A program made the position numbers and the translations under genes. Below the pieces are notes generated by a model. The model made no database searches, was not told where the DNA came from, and saw only the letters and a list, made by a program, of their open reading frames with translations. A stretch of 64,000 nucleotides of DNA from Alphaproteobacteria bacterium. GTDB taxonomy: Bacteria > Pseudomonadota > Alphaproteobacteria > UBA828. Position 1 is the first letter of the stretch, and every line of letters begins with the position of its first letter. Shown one piece after another: positions 24,745 to 34,446 of the stretch. The DNA lies in contig JAJEEP010000036.1 of assembly GCA_022820945.1 (NCBI GenBank), positions 1 through 64,000 of the forward strand, read 5' to 3'.

Positions 24745-26412
24745 TTACTCGACGGTCACGCCGTAGACCTCGCGCGCCCGCTCGGCGCTGATGAGGCCGT
24801 TCTGCACGTCGCGGCGCACACGCGCGGGGTCGCGCTGCTTCGGATCGCCGAAGCCGCCGCCGTTGCCGGTCACCACGCGGATCACGTCGTCCCGCTGCGT
24901 CTTGAGGCCGGAGACGAAGGCGAAGCGCTGGCGCTCGCCCTCGTTCGGGATGAACTCGACGTAGTTGGGCGAGCCCTCGTTGCCGCCGTCGAGCGCCCAG
25001 GCGGGGAACTTCGAGCGGGTGTAGCCCACGGTCAGGAACCCGTCGTTGGCGCGCACGCGATAGTCCATCACGATGCCGCGCCCGCCGGTGTACTGGCCCT
25101 CGCCACCGGGCTCCAGGTTGAGCGCCATCTGGTCCACGTAGAGCCCGTTGCGGGCTTCGTTGACCTCGGCCGGGCAGTTGAAGGTCTCGCCGTGGAAGCC
25201 GCAGAACATCGCGTTGTTGCCGTCGCGGCCCTCGCGGCCGCCCCAGCCGCCGAGCTGAGGCTCGATAATCGTGTACTGACGGCCGGTATCCGGGTGGATG
25301 CCGCCGATGAAGGTGCCGCACACCGAGGCGAAGTGCCCCGCCGCCAGGCGCTCCGGCATGTGCTGCGCGAGGCAGCGCCACATCAGGTCGTAGGCGCGCA
25401 GGTCGATCTCGTAATAGAAGCCGATGGGCGCGGGCTCCTCGGCATGGAACACCGAGCCTTCGCGCGTCAGCAGGCGGATCGGGCGGAACGAGCCGGCGTT
25501 GCACGGCGAATAGGGGTCGGTCAGCGACTTGAAGATCATCTGCGCCGCCACCATCACGCCGTCCCGGCTGGTGTTGACCGGGTTGGTCGCCTGGTCGGGG
25601 TTGTTCCTGAGATCGACCACGAACTCCTCGTCTCGAATGGCGATCTCGACGTTGTAGACTTGGCCGTCGTCCTGCTCTTCCGCGAGCGAGAAGGTGCCCT
25701 TGGGCAGCGTCGCGAGCGCTGCCCGCGAGACCCGCTCGCCGTATTCCATGAAGGCCGTCATCGCCTGCTCGAAGGTGGCGGCGCCGTATTTCTCGGCGAT
25801 TTCCGAGAGCCGCGCGGTGCCGATGCGGACGGACGCGATCGCCGCCCAGACGTCGCCTTCGAGCACGTCCGGCATGCGCGAGTTGACCTTGATGATCTCG
25901 AACACCGGCCGGATCGGCTCGCCCCTGGAGATCATCTTGATGGCTGGCAGCCTCAGCCCTTCCTGAAAGATCTCCGTCGCCTCGCCGGTGAGCGAGCCCG
26001 GCGCCATGCCGCCCACGTCCGAGTTGTGCGCGATGTTCGAGGTCCAGGCGATGATCCGGCCGTCGGCGAAGACCGGCATCGCCACCACGATGTCGTTCAG
26101 GTGGGTCACCCCGCCGTAGTAGGGGTCGTTGGTGACGAAGACGTCGCCGGGCTCGATGGCGCCGGGCTCGTCGAACTTCTCCACGATCACCGCCACCGCC
26201 TTGTCGAGCACGCCGACGAAGGCCGGGATGCCGGCGCCGGAGCAGGCGATCTCGCCCCTGGCGTCGGTAATCCCGGTGCCCATGTCGAGCACCTCGTAGA
26301 TGATCGAGCTCATCGCCGTCTTCCTCATGGCGGCGAACATCTCGTCTGCTGCGCTCTGCAGCGAGTTCTGGATGATCTCGAGGGTGATCGGATCGTTGGT
26401 CATCGTGTTCAT
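24745..26412 (-). CDS. hyuB: Hydantoinase B / 5-oxoprolinase-type subunit
   Basis: 555 residues with the HyuB family features: DPITLEIIQNSLQSAADEMFAAM at the N-terminus, FVTNDPYYGGVTHLNDIVV, SNIAHNSDVGGMAPGS, and the late GGRGIVMDYRV and VTGNGGGFGDP segments. It pairs with HyuA to open, with ATP, a cyclic amide such as a hydantoin, oxoproline or related ring (family knowledge; the substrate is not shown). Start at ATG 26412, 19 bases behind the hyuA stop; the longer frame enters hyuA. Confidence 0.88.
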   Translation of the reverse strand: MNTMTNDPITLEIIQNSLQSAADEMFAAMRKTAMSSIIYEVLDMGTGITDARGEIACSGAGIPAFVGVLDKAVAVIVEKFDEPGAIEPGDVFVTNDPYYGGVTHLNDIVVAMPVFADGRIIAWTSNIAHNSDVGGMAPGSLTGEATEIFQEGLRLPAIKMISRGEPIRPVFEIIKVNSRMPDVLEGDVWAAIASVRIGTARLSEIAEKYGAATFEQAMTAFMEYGERVSRAALATLPKGTFSLAEEQDDGQVYNVEIAIRDEEFVVDLRNNPDQATNPVNTSRDGVMVAAQMIFKSLTDPYSPCNAGSFRPIRLLTREGSVFHAEEPAPIGFYYEIDLRAYDLMWRCLAQHMPERLAAGHFASVCGTFIGGIHPDTGRQYTIIEPQLGGWGGREGRDGNNAMFCGFHGETFNCPAEVNEARNGLYVDQMALNLEPGGEGQYTGGRGIVMDYRVRANDGFLTVGYTRSKFPAWALDGGNEGSPNYVEFIPNEGERQRFAFVSGLKTQRDDVIRVVTGNGGGFGDPKQRDPARVRRDVQNGLISAERAREVYGVTVE

Positions 26413-26431
26413 CGTGCTGCCGCCGTCTCGC

Positions 26432-28504
26432 TCAGTTGCGGATGTGAATGCGGATGTTGCCGAAGTCGTCGACCTCGGCACGGTTGCCGGGATGCACCAC
26501 CACGGTCGTCCCCGGATCCTCGACGATGGCCGGCCCGTCGAAGGCCATGCCGGGTTCCAGCCTCTCGCCGTCGTAGATGGCCGCCTCGCGCACGCCTTCG
26601 AGCGTGTAATCGACGGGGCGGCTCCCCTTCCGCGCCTCGTCGAGCGCCCGGCCCGTCACCTCGCGCCGGGTCATGGTGAGCTTGCCGATCTCGACCCTGG
26701 CAACGACGTGGAAGCCCACCATCTCCACCGGCGCATCCAGCCTGTAAGTGTATTCGCGCTCGTAGGTCTCGTGGAAGTCGGCCTCGATAGCGGCGACGCG
26801 CTCCGCCGTCACCGGGTCCGAACCCAGGGGCACCTCGGTGGTGTGCTCCTGGTTCTGGTAGCGGAACCTGCCGAAGCGCGAGAGCCGGACCGCGCCGGCA
26901 TCGACGCCTTCCGACGCAAAGCGATTGCGGGCGCGCGTTTCCGTCTCGGCGAACGCGGCCTCGATGGCGTCCGCATGGTCGGCGTCGAGATCGACCAGCA
27001 GGGTGACCACGTCGTCGCGGCGCAGGTCGGACATCATCATGCCCCAGGCGGAGAACACCGAGGCATCCGCCGGCACCACCACCTTGGTCACGCCGAGCTC
27101 CTGCGCGAGCGCCACGGCGTGCATCGCGCCGCCGCCGCCGAAGGCTATCAGGGTGAAGTCGCGCGGATCGAAGCCCCGGTTGACCGAGACCAGCTTGAGC
27201 GCGTTCACCATGTTGTTGTTGGCGATGCGCACGATGCCGCGCGCGGCTTCGTCGGCATCGACGCCGAGCCGGGCGCCGACCGCCTCGATGGCCTTCTGCA
27301 CCGCGTCCATGTCGGCCTCTACCGCGCCGCCGCAGAAGTAGTCGCGGTTGATGCGGCCGAGCCAGAGGTTGGCGTCGGTCGTGGTCGCTTCGGTCCCGCC
27401 GCGCCCGTAGGCCGCCGGCCCCGGCATGGCGCCTGCGGAGCGCGGTCCCACCCGCAGCTTGCCGAAGTCGTCGACCCAGGCGATGGAGCCGCCGCCGTTG
27501 CCGATCTCCACCAGATCGACGACCGGCACCATGATCGGATAGCCGGCCGTGGCGCGGCTCCGCCCGATCCAGTAGTCGGTCTTGATGCGCACGCGCGCGT
27601 CCTCGATCAGCGAGCACTTGGCGGTGGTGCCGCCGATGTCGAGCGCAAGCACGTTGGGCTCGCCGATCAGCCGGCCCAGCTCCGCCGCGCCCCAGACGCC
27701 CGAGGCCGGCCCCGATTCCACCATGGTGATCGGGATGCGCGAGACCGTGTCCACCGAATCGACGCCGCAGTTGGACTGCATGATGTAGAGCCCGCCGCCG
27801 AAGTCGCGCTCCGCGAGGCCGGCGTCGAGGCGCTGGAGGTAGCGCTCCGCCACCGGCTGCACGTAGGCCGAGAGCACGGCGGTGCTGGTGCGCTCGTATT
27901 CGCGCCACTCGCGCGTGATCTGGTGGGAGGAGATGGCGGAGACCTCCGGCCACAGCCGCTGGAGTTCCGCGAGCGCCGCCTGCTCGTGCGCAGGATTGGC
28001 GTAGGCATGGATGAAGCAGAGCGCGACCGCCTCGACGCCTTCCGCCCGAAAGTCCGCGACGATGTCCGGCAGTGCCGAGAGATCGAGGGGCTGCATCTCG
28101 CGGCCGTGGTAGTCCATGCGGCCCGGAAGCTCCCGGCGCAGGCTGCGCGGTACGAAGGGCTCGGGCTTCTGGTAGTGCAGGTTGAAGAAGTCGGGCCGGT
28201 TGCCGCGCGCGATCTCCAGCGTGTCGCGAAAGCCCTGCGTGGTGATGAGCCCGACCCTGACGCCGGTGCGCTCAGTCAGCGCGTTGATGACCACCGTGGT
28301 GCCGTGGGCGAGGAAGTCGACCGCGTCCGCCAAGACGCCCCCCTTGGCCATCACGTCGAACACGCCCTCCTCGTAGCCGCCGGGGGTGGTGTCGGTCTTG
28401 GCGCTGCGGACGACCGCCTCGCCGGTGGCCTCGTCGGACTCGAGGACCAGAAGATCGGTGAACGTGCCGCCGACATCGGTGGCGACGCGGATACTCTTGG
28501 TCAT
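26432..28504 (-). CDS. hyuA: Hydantoinase A / N-methylhydantoinase-type ATPase subunit
   Basis: 690 residues, full length for HyuA. N-terminal sugar-kinase-like loop ATDVGGTFTDLLVLE (8-22), FLAHGTTVVINALTERTG, SGPASGVWGAAELG, LALDIGGTTAKCSLIED, FGGGGAMHAVALAQELG. C-terminal beta part ends IRIHIRN. Start ATG 28504, preceded by GAGGAAG inside a tiny open frame that overlaps it (ATGA). It follows the ATPase genes of a dipeptide-type transporter in one operon, so the imported compound is probably its substrate. Confidence 0.9.
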   Translation of the reverse strand: MTKSIRVATDVGGTFTDLLVLESDEATGEAVVRSAKTDTTPGGYEEGVFDVMAKGGVLADAVDFLAHGTTVVINALTERTGVRVGLITTQGFRDTLEIARGNRPDFFNLHYQKPEPFVPRSLRRELPGRMDYHGREMQPLDLSALPDIVADFRAEGVEAVALCFIHAYANPAHEQAALAELQRLWPEVSAISSHQITREWREYERTSTAVLSAYVQPVAERYLQRLDAGLAERDFGGGLYIMQSNCGVDSVDTVSRIPITMVESGPASGVWGAAELGRLIGEPNVLALDIGGTTAKCSLIEDARVRIKTDYWIGRSRATAGYPIMVPVVDLVEIGNGGGSIAWVDDFGKLRVGPRSAGAMPGPAAYGRGGTEATTTDANLWLGRINRDYFCGGAVEADMDAVQKAIEAVGARLGVDADEAARGIVRIANNNMVNALKLVSVNRGFDPRDFTLIAFGGGGAMHAVALAQELGVTKVVVPADASVFSAWGMMMSDLRRDDVVTLLVDLDADHADAIEAAFAETETRARNRFASEGVDAGAVRLSRFGRFRYQNQEHTTEVPLGSDPVTAERVAAIEADFHETYEREYTYRLDAPVEMVGFHVVARVEIGKLTMTRREVTGRALDEARKGSRPVDYTLEGVREAAIYDGERLEPGMAFDGPAIVEDPGTTVVVHPGNRAEVDDFGNIRIHIRN

Positions 28505-28578
28505 TGGCGGACTTCCTCGGTGGACGGGACAACAAGAGACGCGCGGCGGTCGAGACGGAGGGTCAACGGCGTGTTCAT
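28501..28578 (-). CDS. Candidate 25-residue peptide gene linking dppF-type and hyuA genes
   Basis: ATG (28576-28578) overlaps the stop of the upstream ATPase gene as ATGA, and the TGA (28501-28503) overlaps the hyuA ATG as ATGA. The frame codes 25 residues (MNTPLTLRLDRR, ending EEVRQ), without a known motif. Exact ATGA joins at both ends imply that ribosomes pass from gene to gene through it, as a coupling leader or a real small protein. The hyuA ribosome site lies inside it. Seen directly; expression is inference. Confidence 0.4.
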   Translation of the reverse strand: MNTPLTLRLDRRASLVVPSTEEVRQ

Positions 28579-29387
28579 GCGTCGAGTCCTCCTTCCGCGA
28601 GGCGGTCCCGGACCGTCTCCTCCTCGCGGGTGACGACCGGCACGGCGCTGATGAGGCGCCGTGTGTAGGGGTGCTCGGGTGCTGCGAACAGCGTTTCCGT
28701 GACGCCGATCTCGAGCAGGCGCCCCTTCTCGAACACCGCGACCCGGTCGGCGAAGTTGCGCACCACGGAGAGGTCGTGGGTGATGAAGAGGTAGGTGAGC
28801 CCGCGCCGCGGCTGCAGCTCCTCCAGCAGCCGCAGCACGCGCGCCTGCACCAGCACGTCGAGCGAGGAGGTGGGCTCGTCCAGCACCACCAGCTCCGAGC
28901 GGCAGGCGAGCGCACGGGCTACCGCGACCCGCTGCCGCTGCCCGCCGGATAGCGCCGCCGGATAGCGCCGCGCGAACTCGGGGGGCAGGCCCACTTCCTC
29001 CAGCAGGGTCGCCACGATCTCCGGCCGCTCGCGCCGCTCGCCGATGCGGTGCACGTCGAGGGCGAGGCGCAGCGAGGCGCCCACGGTGCGCTTCGGGTTG
29101 AGGGTGGAGAGCGGATTCTGCTGCACCAGCTGGACCGCGCGCCGGTGCTCGCGGCGGCGCCTAGCGGGCAGGGGCTCGCCGTGCATCAGGATGGTCCCGG
29201 CGGTCGGTGGATAGACACCGAGGATCAGGTTGGCGACCGTGGTCTTGCCGGCTCCGGACTCGCCCACGATGGCGAGGCACTCACCCGCCTGCACGTCGAA
29301 CGACACATCGAGCAGGGCAGGGACCTCGCGGTCCTCCAGCCGGAACACCTTGCTCGCGCCGTGCACTTCGAGCAGCGGCGGGCTCAT
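28575..29387 (-). CDS. Dipeptide/oligopeptide-type ABC transporter ATPase (DppF/OppF-like)
   Basis: 270 residues. Walker A GESGAGKT (about 41-48), Q-loop QLVQQNPLSTLNPKRTV, signature ALSGGQRQRVAVARAL, Walker B ELVVLDEPTSSLD, H-loop LFITHDLS, and the peptide-transporter end APEHPYTRRLISAVP. Start ATG 29387, overlapping the stop of the partner ATPase (ATGA); longer frames upstream enter that gene. It powers import by the DppB/C-type permease of this operon. Confidence 0.88.
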   Translation of the reverse strand: MSPPLLEVHGASKVFRLEDREVPALLDVSFDVQAGECLAIVGESGAGKTTVANLILGVYPPTAGTILMHGEPLPARRRREHRRAVQLVQQNPLSTLNPKRTVGASLRLALDVHRIGERRERPEIVATLLEEVGLPPEFARRYPAALSGGQRQRVAVARALACRSELVVLDEPTSSLDVLVQARVLRLLEELQPRRGLTYLFITHDLSVVRNFADRVAVFEKGRLLEIGVTETLFAAPEHPYTRRLISAVPVVTREEETVRDRLAEGGLDA

Positions 29388-30265
29388 GCGTGGCCTCCGA
29401 TGCTCTCGTGCACGACCAGGGGCTGCGAGAAGTCGCGCGGCTCGTCTCCGATGTCCGGCAGCCCGCCGCCGGTGATGCGCGGTACCGCCGCCATCAGCGC
29501 CCGCGTGTAGGCGTGGCCGGGCCGCTCGAAAACCGCCGCGCACGGCCCCTGCTCGACGATCCGGCCCTTGTAGATCACGTAGACACGGTCAGCGAACTCG
29601 CGCACCACACCGAGATTGTGGGAGATGAACAGAACCGAGGTGTGGTGGTGCTCCACCAGCGCGCGCATCAGCTTGAGGGTCTGAGCCTGCACCGTCACGT
29701 CGAGCGCGGTGCCTGGCTCGTCGGCGATGAGCAGCGCGGGCTCGTTGGCGAGCGCCATCGCGATCATCACCCGCTGGTTCATGCCGCCGGAAAGCTGGAA
29801 GGGATAGGACTCGAACACCCGGTCCGGATCGTCGATGGAGACCTCCAGCAGCATCTGCGCCGCGCGTTCCCTGGCCGCGTGCTCGTTGATCCTGGGTTCT
29901 GCCCGCCTCAGCACCTCGTGGAACTGGGTGCCGATGCGGTAGACCGGGTTGAGCGACGAGGTCGGGTCTTGGAACACCATGGTCATGCGGGTTCCGCGCA
30001 GCCGCCGGCGCTCCCGCGCCGTGAGCCGATCGAGATCGCGCCCCTCGAATTCGACACTCCCGGATATCCGCGCCGAACGCAGCAGCTGCAGCAGGCCGAG
30101 GACGATGCGCGCGGTGACCGACTTGCCCGAGCCCGATTCGCCCACCAGCGCCACCCGCTCGCCCGGCTGGATGGTGAGCGAAATCCCGTGCAGCACCTCG
30201 ACGTAGGCCTCGTAGGTCCTGAAGCCGAGCCTGAGGTCGCGGATGTCGAGTGTCGGCACGGTCAT
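29384..30265 (-). CDS. Dipeptide/oligopeptide-type ABC transporter ATPase (DppD/OppD-like)
   Basis: 293 residues. Walker A GESGSGKS (about 43-50), Q-loop [19 protein letters not shown], signature [16 protein letters not shown] (the GMNQR form is typical of OppD/DppD), Walker [15 protein letters not shown]-loop LFISHNLG, and the tail [17 protein letters not shown]. Starts at ATG 30265, overlapping the permease stop. Pairs with the following ATPase. Confidence 0.9.
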   Translation of the reverse strand: MTVPTLDIRDLRLGFRTYEAYVEVLHGISLTIQPGERVALVGESGSGKSVTARIVLGLLQLLRSARISGSVEFEGRDLDRLTARERRRLRGTRMTMVFQDPTSSLNPVYRIGTQFHEVLRRAEPRINEHAARERAAQMLLEVSIDDPDRVFESYPFQLSGGMNQRVMIAMALANEPALLIADEPGTALDVTVQAQTLKLMRALVEHHHTSVLFISHNLGVVREFADRVYVIYKGRIVEQGPCAAVFERPGHAYTRALMAAVPRITGGGLPDIGDEPRDFSQPLVVHESIGGHA

Positions 30266-31095
30266 TGATCGGCCCCGAAGAGCTCGCGCAAGGCGTCGCC
30301 GATGAGGTTGAAGCCGAACACCGCAATCAGGATCGCGAGGCTCGGGAAGATGGTGAGCCACCAGGAATCGGGCAGGTACTTCGCACCGTCCGCCACCATC
30401 GAGCCCAGGTCCGGTGTCGGTGGCTGCACGCCCAGGCCGAGGAAGGAGAGCGAGGACGCGATCAGGATGATGAAGCCGAGATCGAGCGTCATCTTGGTGA
30501 CGATGGAGGGGAAGCAGTTCGGCAGAATCTCGCGGAACATCACGTGCAGGCGCGAGGCGCCGATTACCTCGGCCGCGAGCACGTAGCCCTCCTCCTTCTC
30601 GCCCCGCGTCATGTTGTAGACGAGCCTCGCGTACCACGGCCACCACATCGCGGTGACCGCCAGCATCCCGTTGATCAGCGTCGGCTCCAGTACGCCCATG
30701 ATCGACATGGCGAGGACCAGCGGCGGGATCGAGAGAAACACGTCGGTCACGCGCATCAGCACGAACTCGGTGTAGCGCCCGAAGTAGCCGGCGATCAGCC
30801 CGACCGTCACGCCGACGGGAACCGCGATGCCCAGCACCACCACGCCCAGGATCAGCGAGATCCGGTAGGCGTAGATCACGCGGCTGAAGAGATCGCGGCC
30901 GACCAGGTCCGTCCCCATCAGGTGCGGCCAGCGCGGCGCCTGGTTGAAGTTGGCGAAGTCGACCACCGCGCCGCGATGCTCCGGGAAGGGCGCGATGAAG
31001 TCCGCGAAGATGGCGCAGATCAGGATGATACCGATCAGGATCAGCCCGAGCAGCGAGAGCGGGTTCGAGGCCAGGATCGCGAACGCCCGCCTCAC
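30262..31095 (-). CDS. Dipeptide-type ABC transporter permease (DppC/OppC-like)
   Basis: 277 residues, inner membrane, about six helices. N-terminal segment FAILASNPLSLLGLILIGIIL, then HLMGTDLVGRDLFSRVIYAYRISL, the signature of DppC permeases, and the EAA loop EVIGASRLHVMFREILPN that contacts the ATPase. Start GTG 31095, whose bases overlap the TGA of the dppB-type gene; longer frames upstream are not credible. Confidence 0.88.
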   Translation of the reverse strand: MRRAFAILASNPLSLLGLILIGIILICAIFADFIAPFPEHRGAVVDFANFNQAPRWPHLMGTDLVGRDLFSRVIYAYRISLILGVVVLGIAVPVGVTVGLIAGYFGRYTEFVLMRVTDVFLSIPPLVLAMSIMGVLEPTLINGMLAVTAMWWPWYARLVYNMTRGEKEEGYVLAAEVIGASRLHVMFREILPNCFPSIVTKMTLDLGFIILIASSLSFLGLGVQPPTPDLGSMVADGAKYLPDSWWLTIFPSLAILIAVFGFNLIGDALRELFGADQ

Positions 31096-32117
31096 GACGC
31101 CGTCCTCGAATAGCGGATGCGCGGGTTGATGATGGTGACCAGCACATCGACGATCAGGTTCATGATCAGGAAGGTCGCCGAGATGATGAGCACGGTGCCG
31201 ACGATGGCATCCAGGTCCTTGCGCAGGATCACCGATACGCCATAGCGCGAGAGCCCCGGCCAGGCGAACACCGCCTCGACCAGGAAGGCGTTGCCGAGCA
31301 TGGCCGCGAAGTCGAGCCCGATGATGGTGAGCGACGGAATCAGCGACGGCTTGAAGGCGTAGCGGCGCGCGATGCGGCGGTCCGGCACGCCGTAGGAGCG
31401 CGCCATCTCGATGAAGGGCTTGTCGTAGGTCTCCACCATGTTGGCGCGCGTGAGCCGCGCCGTCTGCCCGATGCCCGACAACGCCAGCGCGAAGGCGGGC
31501 AGGATGATGTGCCAGGCGGCGTTGCCGAAGGCTGCGAGATTGCCCGCGATCAGCGTGTCGAGCAGCAGGAAGTTGGTGACCGGCTGGATGCTGAAGGTGT
31601 CCGAGATGCGGCCTGCGATGGGGAAGAGCGGCAGGAAGTAGGCGAACAGCAGCATCAGGATTACGGCCCAAACGAAGCTCGGCGCCGAGACGCCCAGCAG
31701 CGCAACCAGGCGGATGGAATTGTCTATCCAGGTGCCTCGCCAGCGCGCCGATGCGATGCCGAGCGGCAGCCCGATCAGGATCATCATCGCGCCGGAAACG
31801 AAGATCAGCTCCAGCGTTGCGGGGAGGAACTGGCCGATGTCCACCACCACCGGCCGGTTGGTGTAGAGCGAGATGCCGAGGTCGCCCTGCGCGAGCTCGC
31901 TCAGGAAGTGCCCGTACTGGGTCGTGATCGGCTCGTCGAGGCGGAGTTCCGCCCGCAGCTTTGCGACTTGCTCTGCGGTGGCGCTCGGGCCTAACGCAAT
32001 GCGTGCGGGATCGCCCGGAATGACCCGGGCGATCGCGAATATCAGCATCGAGACCCCCAGCAGGACGATGCAGGAGATCCCGACGCGCCGTATAAAAATG
32101 AGGATCGTCGGCGTCAC
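31092..32117 (-). CDS. Dipeptide-type ABC transporter permease (DppB/OppB-like)
   Basis: 341 residues. N-terminal helix with MTPTILIFIRRVGISCIVLLG, then RVIPGDPARIALGPSATAEQVAKLRAELRLDEP as in DppB, six helices, and the EAA loop EMARSYGVPDRRIARRYAFKPS. The end VLVTIINPRIRYSRTAS is typical of the family (DPRIRY type). First permease of the operon, 60 bases behind the binding-protein gene. Confidence 0.9.
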   Translation of the reverse strand: MTPTILIFIRRVGISCIVLLGVSMLIFAIARVIPGDPARIALGPSATAEQVAKLRAELRLDEPITTQYGHFLSELAQGDLGISLYTNRPVVVDIGQFLPATLELIFVSGAMMILIGLPLGIASARWRGTWIDNSIRLVALLGVSAPSFVWAVILMLLFAYFLPLFPIAGRISDTFSIQPVTNFLLLDTLIAGNLAAFGNAAWHIILPAFALALSGIGQTARLTRANMVETYDKPFIEMARSYGVPDRRIARRYAFKPSLIPSLTIIGLDFAAMLGNAFLVEAVFAWPGLSRYGVSVILRKDLDAIVGTVLIISATFLIMNLIVDVLVTIINPRIRYSRTAS

Positions 32118-32177
32118 GACCCCACTCTAAACGACGGGGCGGGCAGGTCGACAGCACGCCCGCCCCGCCGCTGAGCT

Positions 32178-33770
32178 CTACTCGGTCATTTCCATGAGGC
32201 GGAAGCTGAAGCCGAAGCCGTCGAGACCGAAGGCCATGGCCGGATCGCTCAGCGCCGGCACCTTGACCCGGTTGGACGCCGCGAAGACCGATTGCGAATC
32301 GTGCGCGTAGATGGTGGGCGAAATCGCAATCAGCCTGTCGTTGAGCGCCGAATAGGCCGCCCCCCGCTCTTCCGGCGTCGCCCCCGTGCGCCCGGCCTCA
32401 AGCAGACGATCCACCTCGGCATCGTTCAGATGCTCGGGCGACTGCCACGTGCCCGCAGCGCTGGAGTGGTACATGCCGTAGAGCAGCGTATCGGTATCGC
32501 CGGTCACCGCCGTGACGTAGACCTGCGAGACGTTCGGCGTGGTCTCGGAGTTCGAGACCTGCTCGGCGAAGAGCGCCCACGGGATCCTGCGGATTTCGGA
32601 GTTGATGCCGATCTCCGTGAAGTTCGCCTGCATGAGCAGCGCGAAGCGCTCTTCCAGCGGCACTTCGCCGATCCAGGTGAGCTCCAGCACGAACTCGTCC
32701 GGCGAGTACTTGCAGTCAGCCAGATGCTGCCGCGCCGCGTCGAGATCGCGCGTCTGCGCATTCTCGCGCGGGTTGGCGCCCAGCATCGCGGCCGGGATCG
32801 CGCCGGTCGACAGCGTCCCCTGGGAGACCTCGTCCGTGACCGCGATGATCTTGACCCCGCCCTCGTAGTCGAAGGCCTTGGCCAGTGCGAGGCGGCAGTT
32901 CACGTCGTCGAGGGGCGGCTTGGTCGTGTTCAGCTTCATGTAGAAGCCGGTCACGCCGCCTTCGGTCAGCAGCTGCGCGCCGCCCTCCGCAAGCGCCCCC
33001 AGAACCTCCGGCGGCACCCACTGCGAGGAGATGTCGTGCTCGCCCTGGGCGATGAGCGTGCGCACCGTGGCCGCTTCCAGCCCGTAGCGGAGCCGCACCG
33101 TATCGGGCGCCGCGTCGGCGATGGGCAGGAAGTAGCCGGCGTTCTTCTCCATCACCGTCTCTTCCTGCGGATTGTGGGAGACCACGCGGTAGGCGCCCGT
33201 CCCGCCCCCGTTCTGGGAAAGGAAGGCCTGACCCCAGTCCCCCATCTCGCCTTCGCCCTCGCCGAGGTTGGCCATGACGAGTTGCTTGTCGACGATGGGG
33301 AGCCGCACCAGCGACGAGACGAAGGGCGCGTAGGGCTCCGACAACGTGAACTGCACGGTGTGCGAATCCAGCGCCTCGGCGCCTTCCACGCTCACGAACA
33401 GGTAGGAGAGCCCTTGGCCGATAGTCTTCATGCGGTCCAGCGAGAAGACCACGTCCTCGGCGGTGAGCGGATTGCCGCTCTGGAACGTCACGTCATCGCG
33501 GAGCGTGAAGGTGAAGCTCGTCCCTTCGCCGGACCAGCTCGCGGCCAGATGCGGATCGTGGCCGGGCGCGCCCTGCTGCGGGATCACAAGGGTGTCGTAG
33601 ACGTTGAACATCAGGATGGAGTCGGCGTAGTCGGTCGCCTTGGCGGGGTCGAGCTCGCCGACCGCGACCTCGTCGAGGCGCAGCACACCGCCCGCCTGGA
33701 CGATCTGGGGAATCGCCCCCAGGGCTGCCACCAGCGAGGCTGCCGACAGCAACTTCAGTAGTGTTCTCAT
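32178..33770 (-). CDS. Dipeptide/oligopeptide-type ABC transporter substrate-binding protein
   Basis: 530 residues, secreted: signal peptide about 1-26 ending in IVQA-GG. SBP family 5 features: LRLDEVAVGELDPAKATDYADSI, HLAASWSGEGTSFTFTLRDDVTFQSGNPLTAEDVVFSLDR, and NCRLALAKAFDYEGGVK. It captures the ligand in the periplasm for the DppBCDF-type complex. Given the HyuA/HyuB/racemase genes behind, the ligand may be a cyclic amide or an N-carbamoyl compound rather than a peptide (inference). Confidence 0.88.
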   Translation of the reverse strand: MRTLLKLLSAASLVAALGAIPQIVQAGGVLRLDEVAVGELDPAKATDYADSILMFNVYDTLVIPQQGAPGHDPHLAASWSGEGTSFTFTLRDDVTFQSGNPLTAEDVVFSLDRMKTIGQGLSYLFVSVEGAEALDSHTVQFTLSEPYAPFVSSLVRLPIVDKQLVMANLGEGEGEMGDWGQAFLSQNGGGTGAYRVVSHNPQEETVMEKNAGYFLPIADAAPDTVRLRYGLEAATVRTLIAQGEHDISSQWVPPEVLGALAEGGAQLLTEGGVTGFYMKLNTTKPPLDDVNCRLALAKAFDYEGGVKIIAVTDEVSQGTLSTGAIPAAMLGANPRENAQTRDLDAARQHLADCKYSPDEFVLELTWIGEVPLEERFALLMQANFTEIGINSEIRRIPWALFAEQVSNSETTPNVSQVYVTAVTGDTDTLLYGMYHSSAAGTWQSPEHLNDAEVDRLLEAGRTGATPEERGAAYSALNDRLIAISPTIYAHDSQSVFAASNRVKVPALSDPAMAFGLDGFGFSFRLMEMTE

Positions 33771-33805
33771 GTCATGGTTCTCCCTTGTCTCAATGCTCGA
33801 TTGTC

Positions 33806-34426
33806 TCACTCTTCGATCTCGGCCACCTGCGGCCGCTTGCTGTGGTCGCCAAAAATATCCGATGTGCACACATGCAGAATCACGGCCGGCTGCGTGCCGT
33901 GGTTCCAGCTCGAATGCCGCCGCGTCGACTTGAAGTGGATGGAAGAGCCGGCCTCGAGCACGGTGCTCTCGTCCTCGGTCTCGACCGTGATGGCCCCTTC
34001 CAGGATGTAGAACAGCTCTTCGCCCTCGTGCCGTATCCATTCGGAGCGATGACCCGGCGGCTTGTGGATGATGACGCCGTTGAGAACGCTGCCGGGGAAG
34101 GACGCCGAGATGCGCTCGTAGCGGAGCGCGTGCTGCTCGATGGCGAAGCTGTGCCGCTCGCCCATCAGCGTGAAGGGCGCGTCCGGCCGGGGCTGCGCGA
34201 GGAACTCGGTCACGTGGGTGCGCAGCGCGGTTGAGATGGCGGCGAGCGACGAGAGCGAGGGCGCGTTCAGTCCACGTTCAATCTGAGAGATGAAGCCGAC
34301 CGAAAGCCCGGCCCCGTCGGCCACCTGCTTGAGCGTCAGTCCGAGCTGCTGGCGGCGGTCCCGCAGCCGCTTGCCCAGGGGGGCGTCCGTCTCCGCCGGC
34401 TGAGTCTTTGCCGAACTGCGTGCCAT
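33806..34426 (-). CDS. Xre-family regulator with cupin sensor domain
   Basis: 206 residues. HTH at about 18-72 (LGKRLRDRRQQLGLTLKQVADGAGLSVGFISQIERGLNAPSL), cupin at about 100-195 (HKPPGHRSEWIRHEGEELFYILEGAITVETEDE, then SSWNHGTQPAVILHVC). In this group the cupin binds a small ligand or metal and controls DNA binding. It is the first gene of the minus-strand transporter-hydantoinase operon, 35 bases before the binding-protein gene, so it is the probable local regulator. A matching palindrome lies just upstream of it. Confidence 0.88.
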   Translation of the reverse strand: MARSSAKTQPAETDAPLGKRLRDRRQQLGLTLKQVADGAGLSVGFISQIERGLNAPSLSSLAAISTALRTHVTEFLAQPRPDAPFTLMGERHSFAIEQHALRYERISASFPGSVLNGVIIHKPPGHRSEWIRHEGEELFYILEGAITVETEDESTVLEAGSSIHFKSTRRHSSWNHGTQPAVILHVCTSDIFGDHSKRPQVAEIEE

Positions 34427-34446
34427 CCCCCCGGGCGCTCCCTCAT

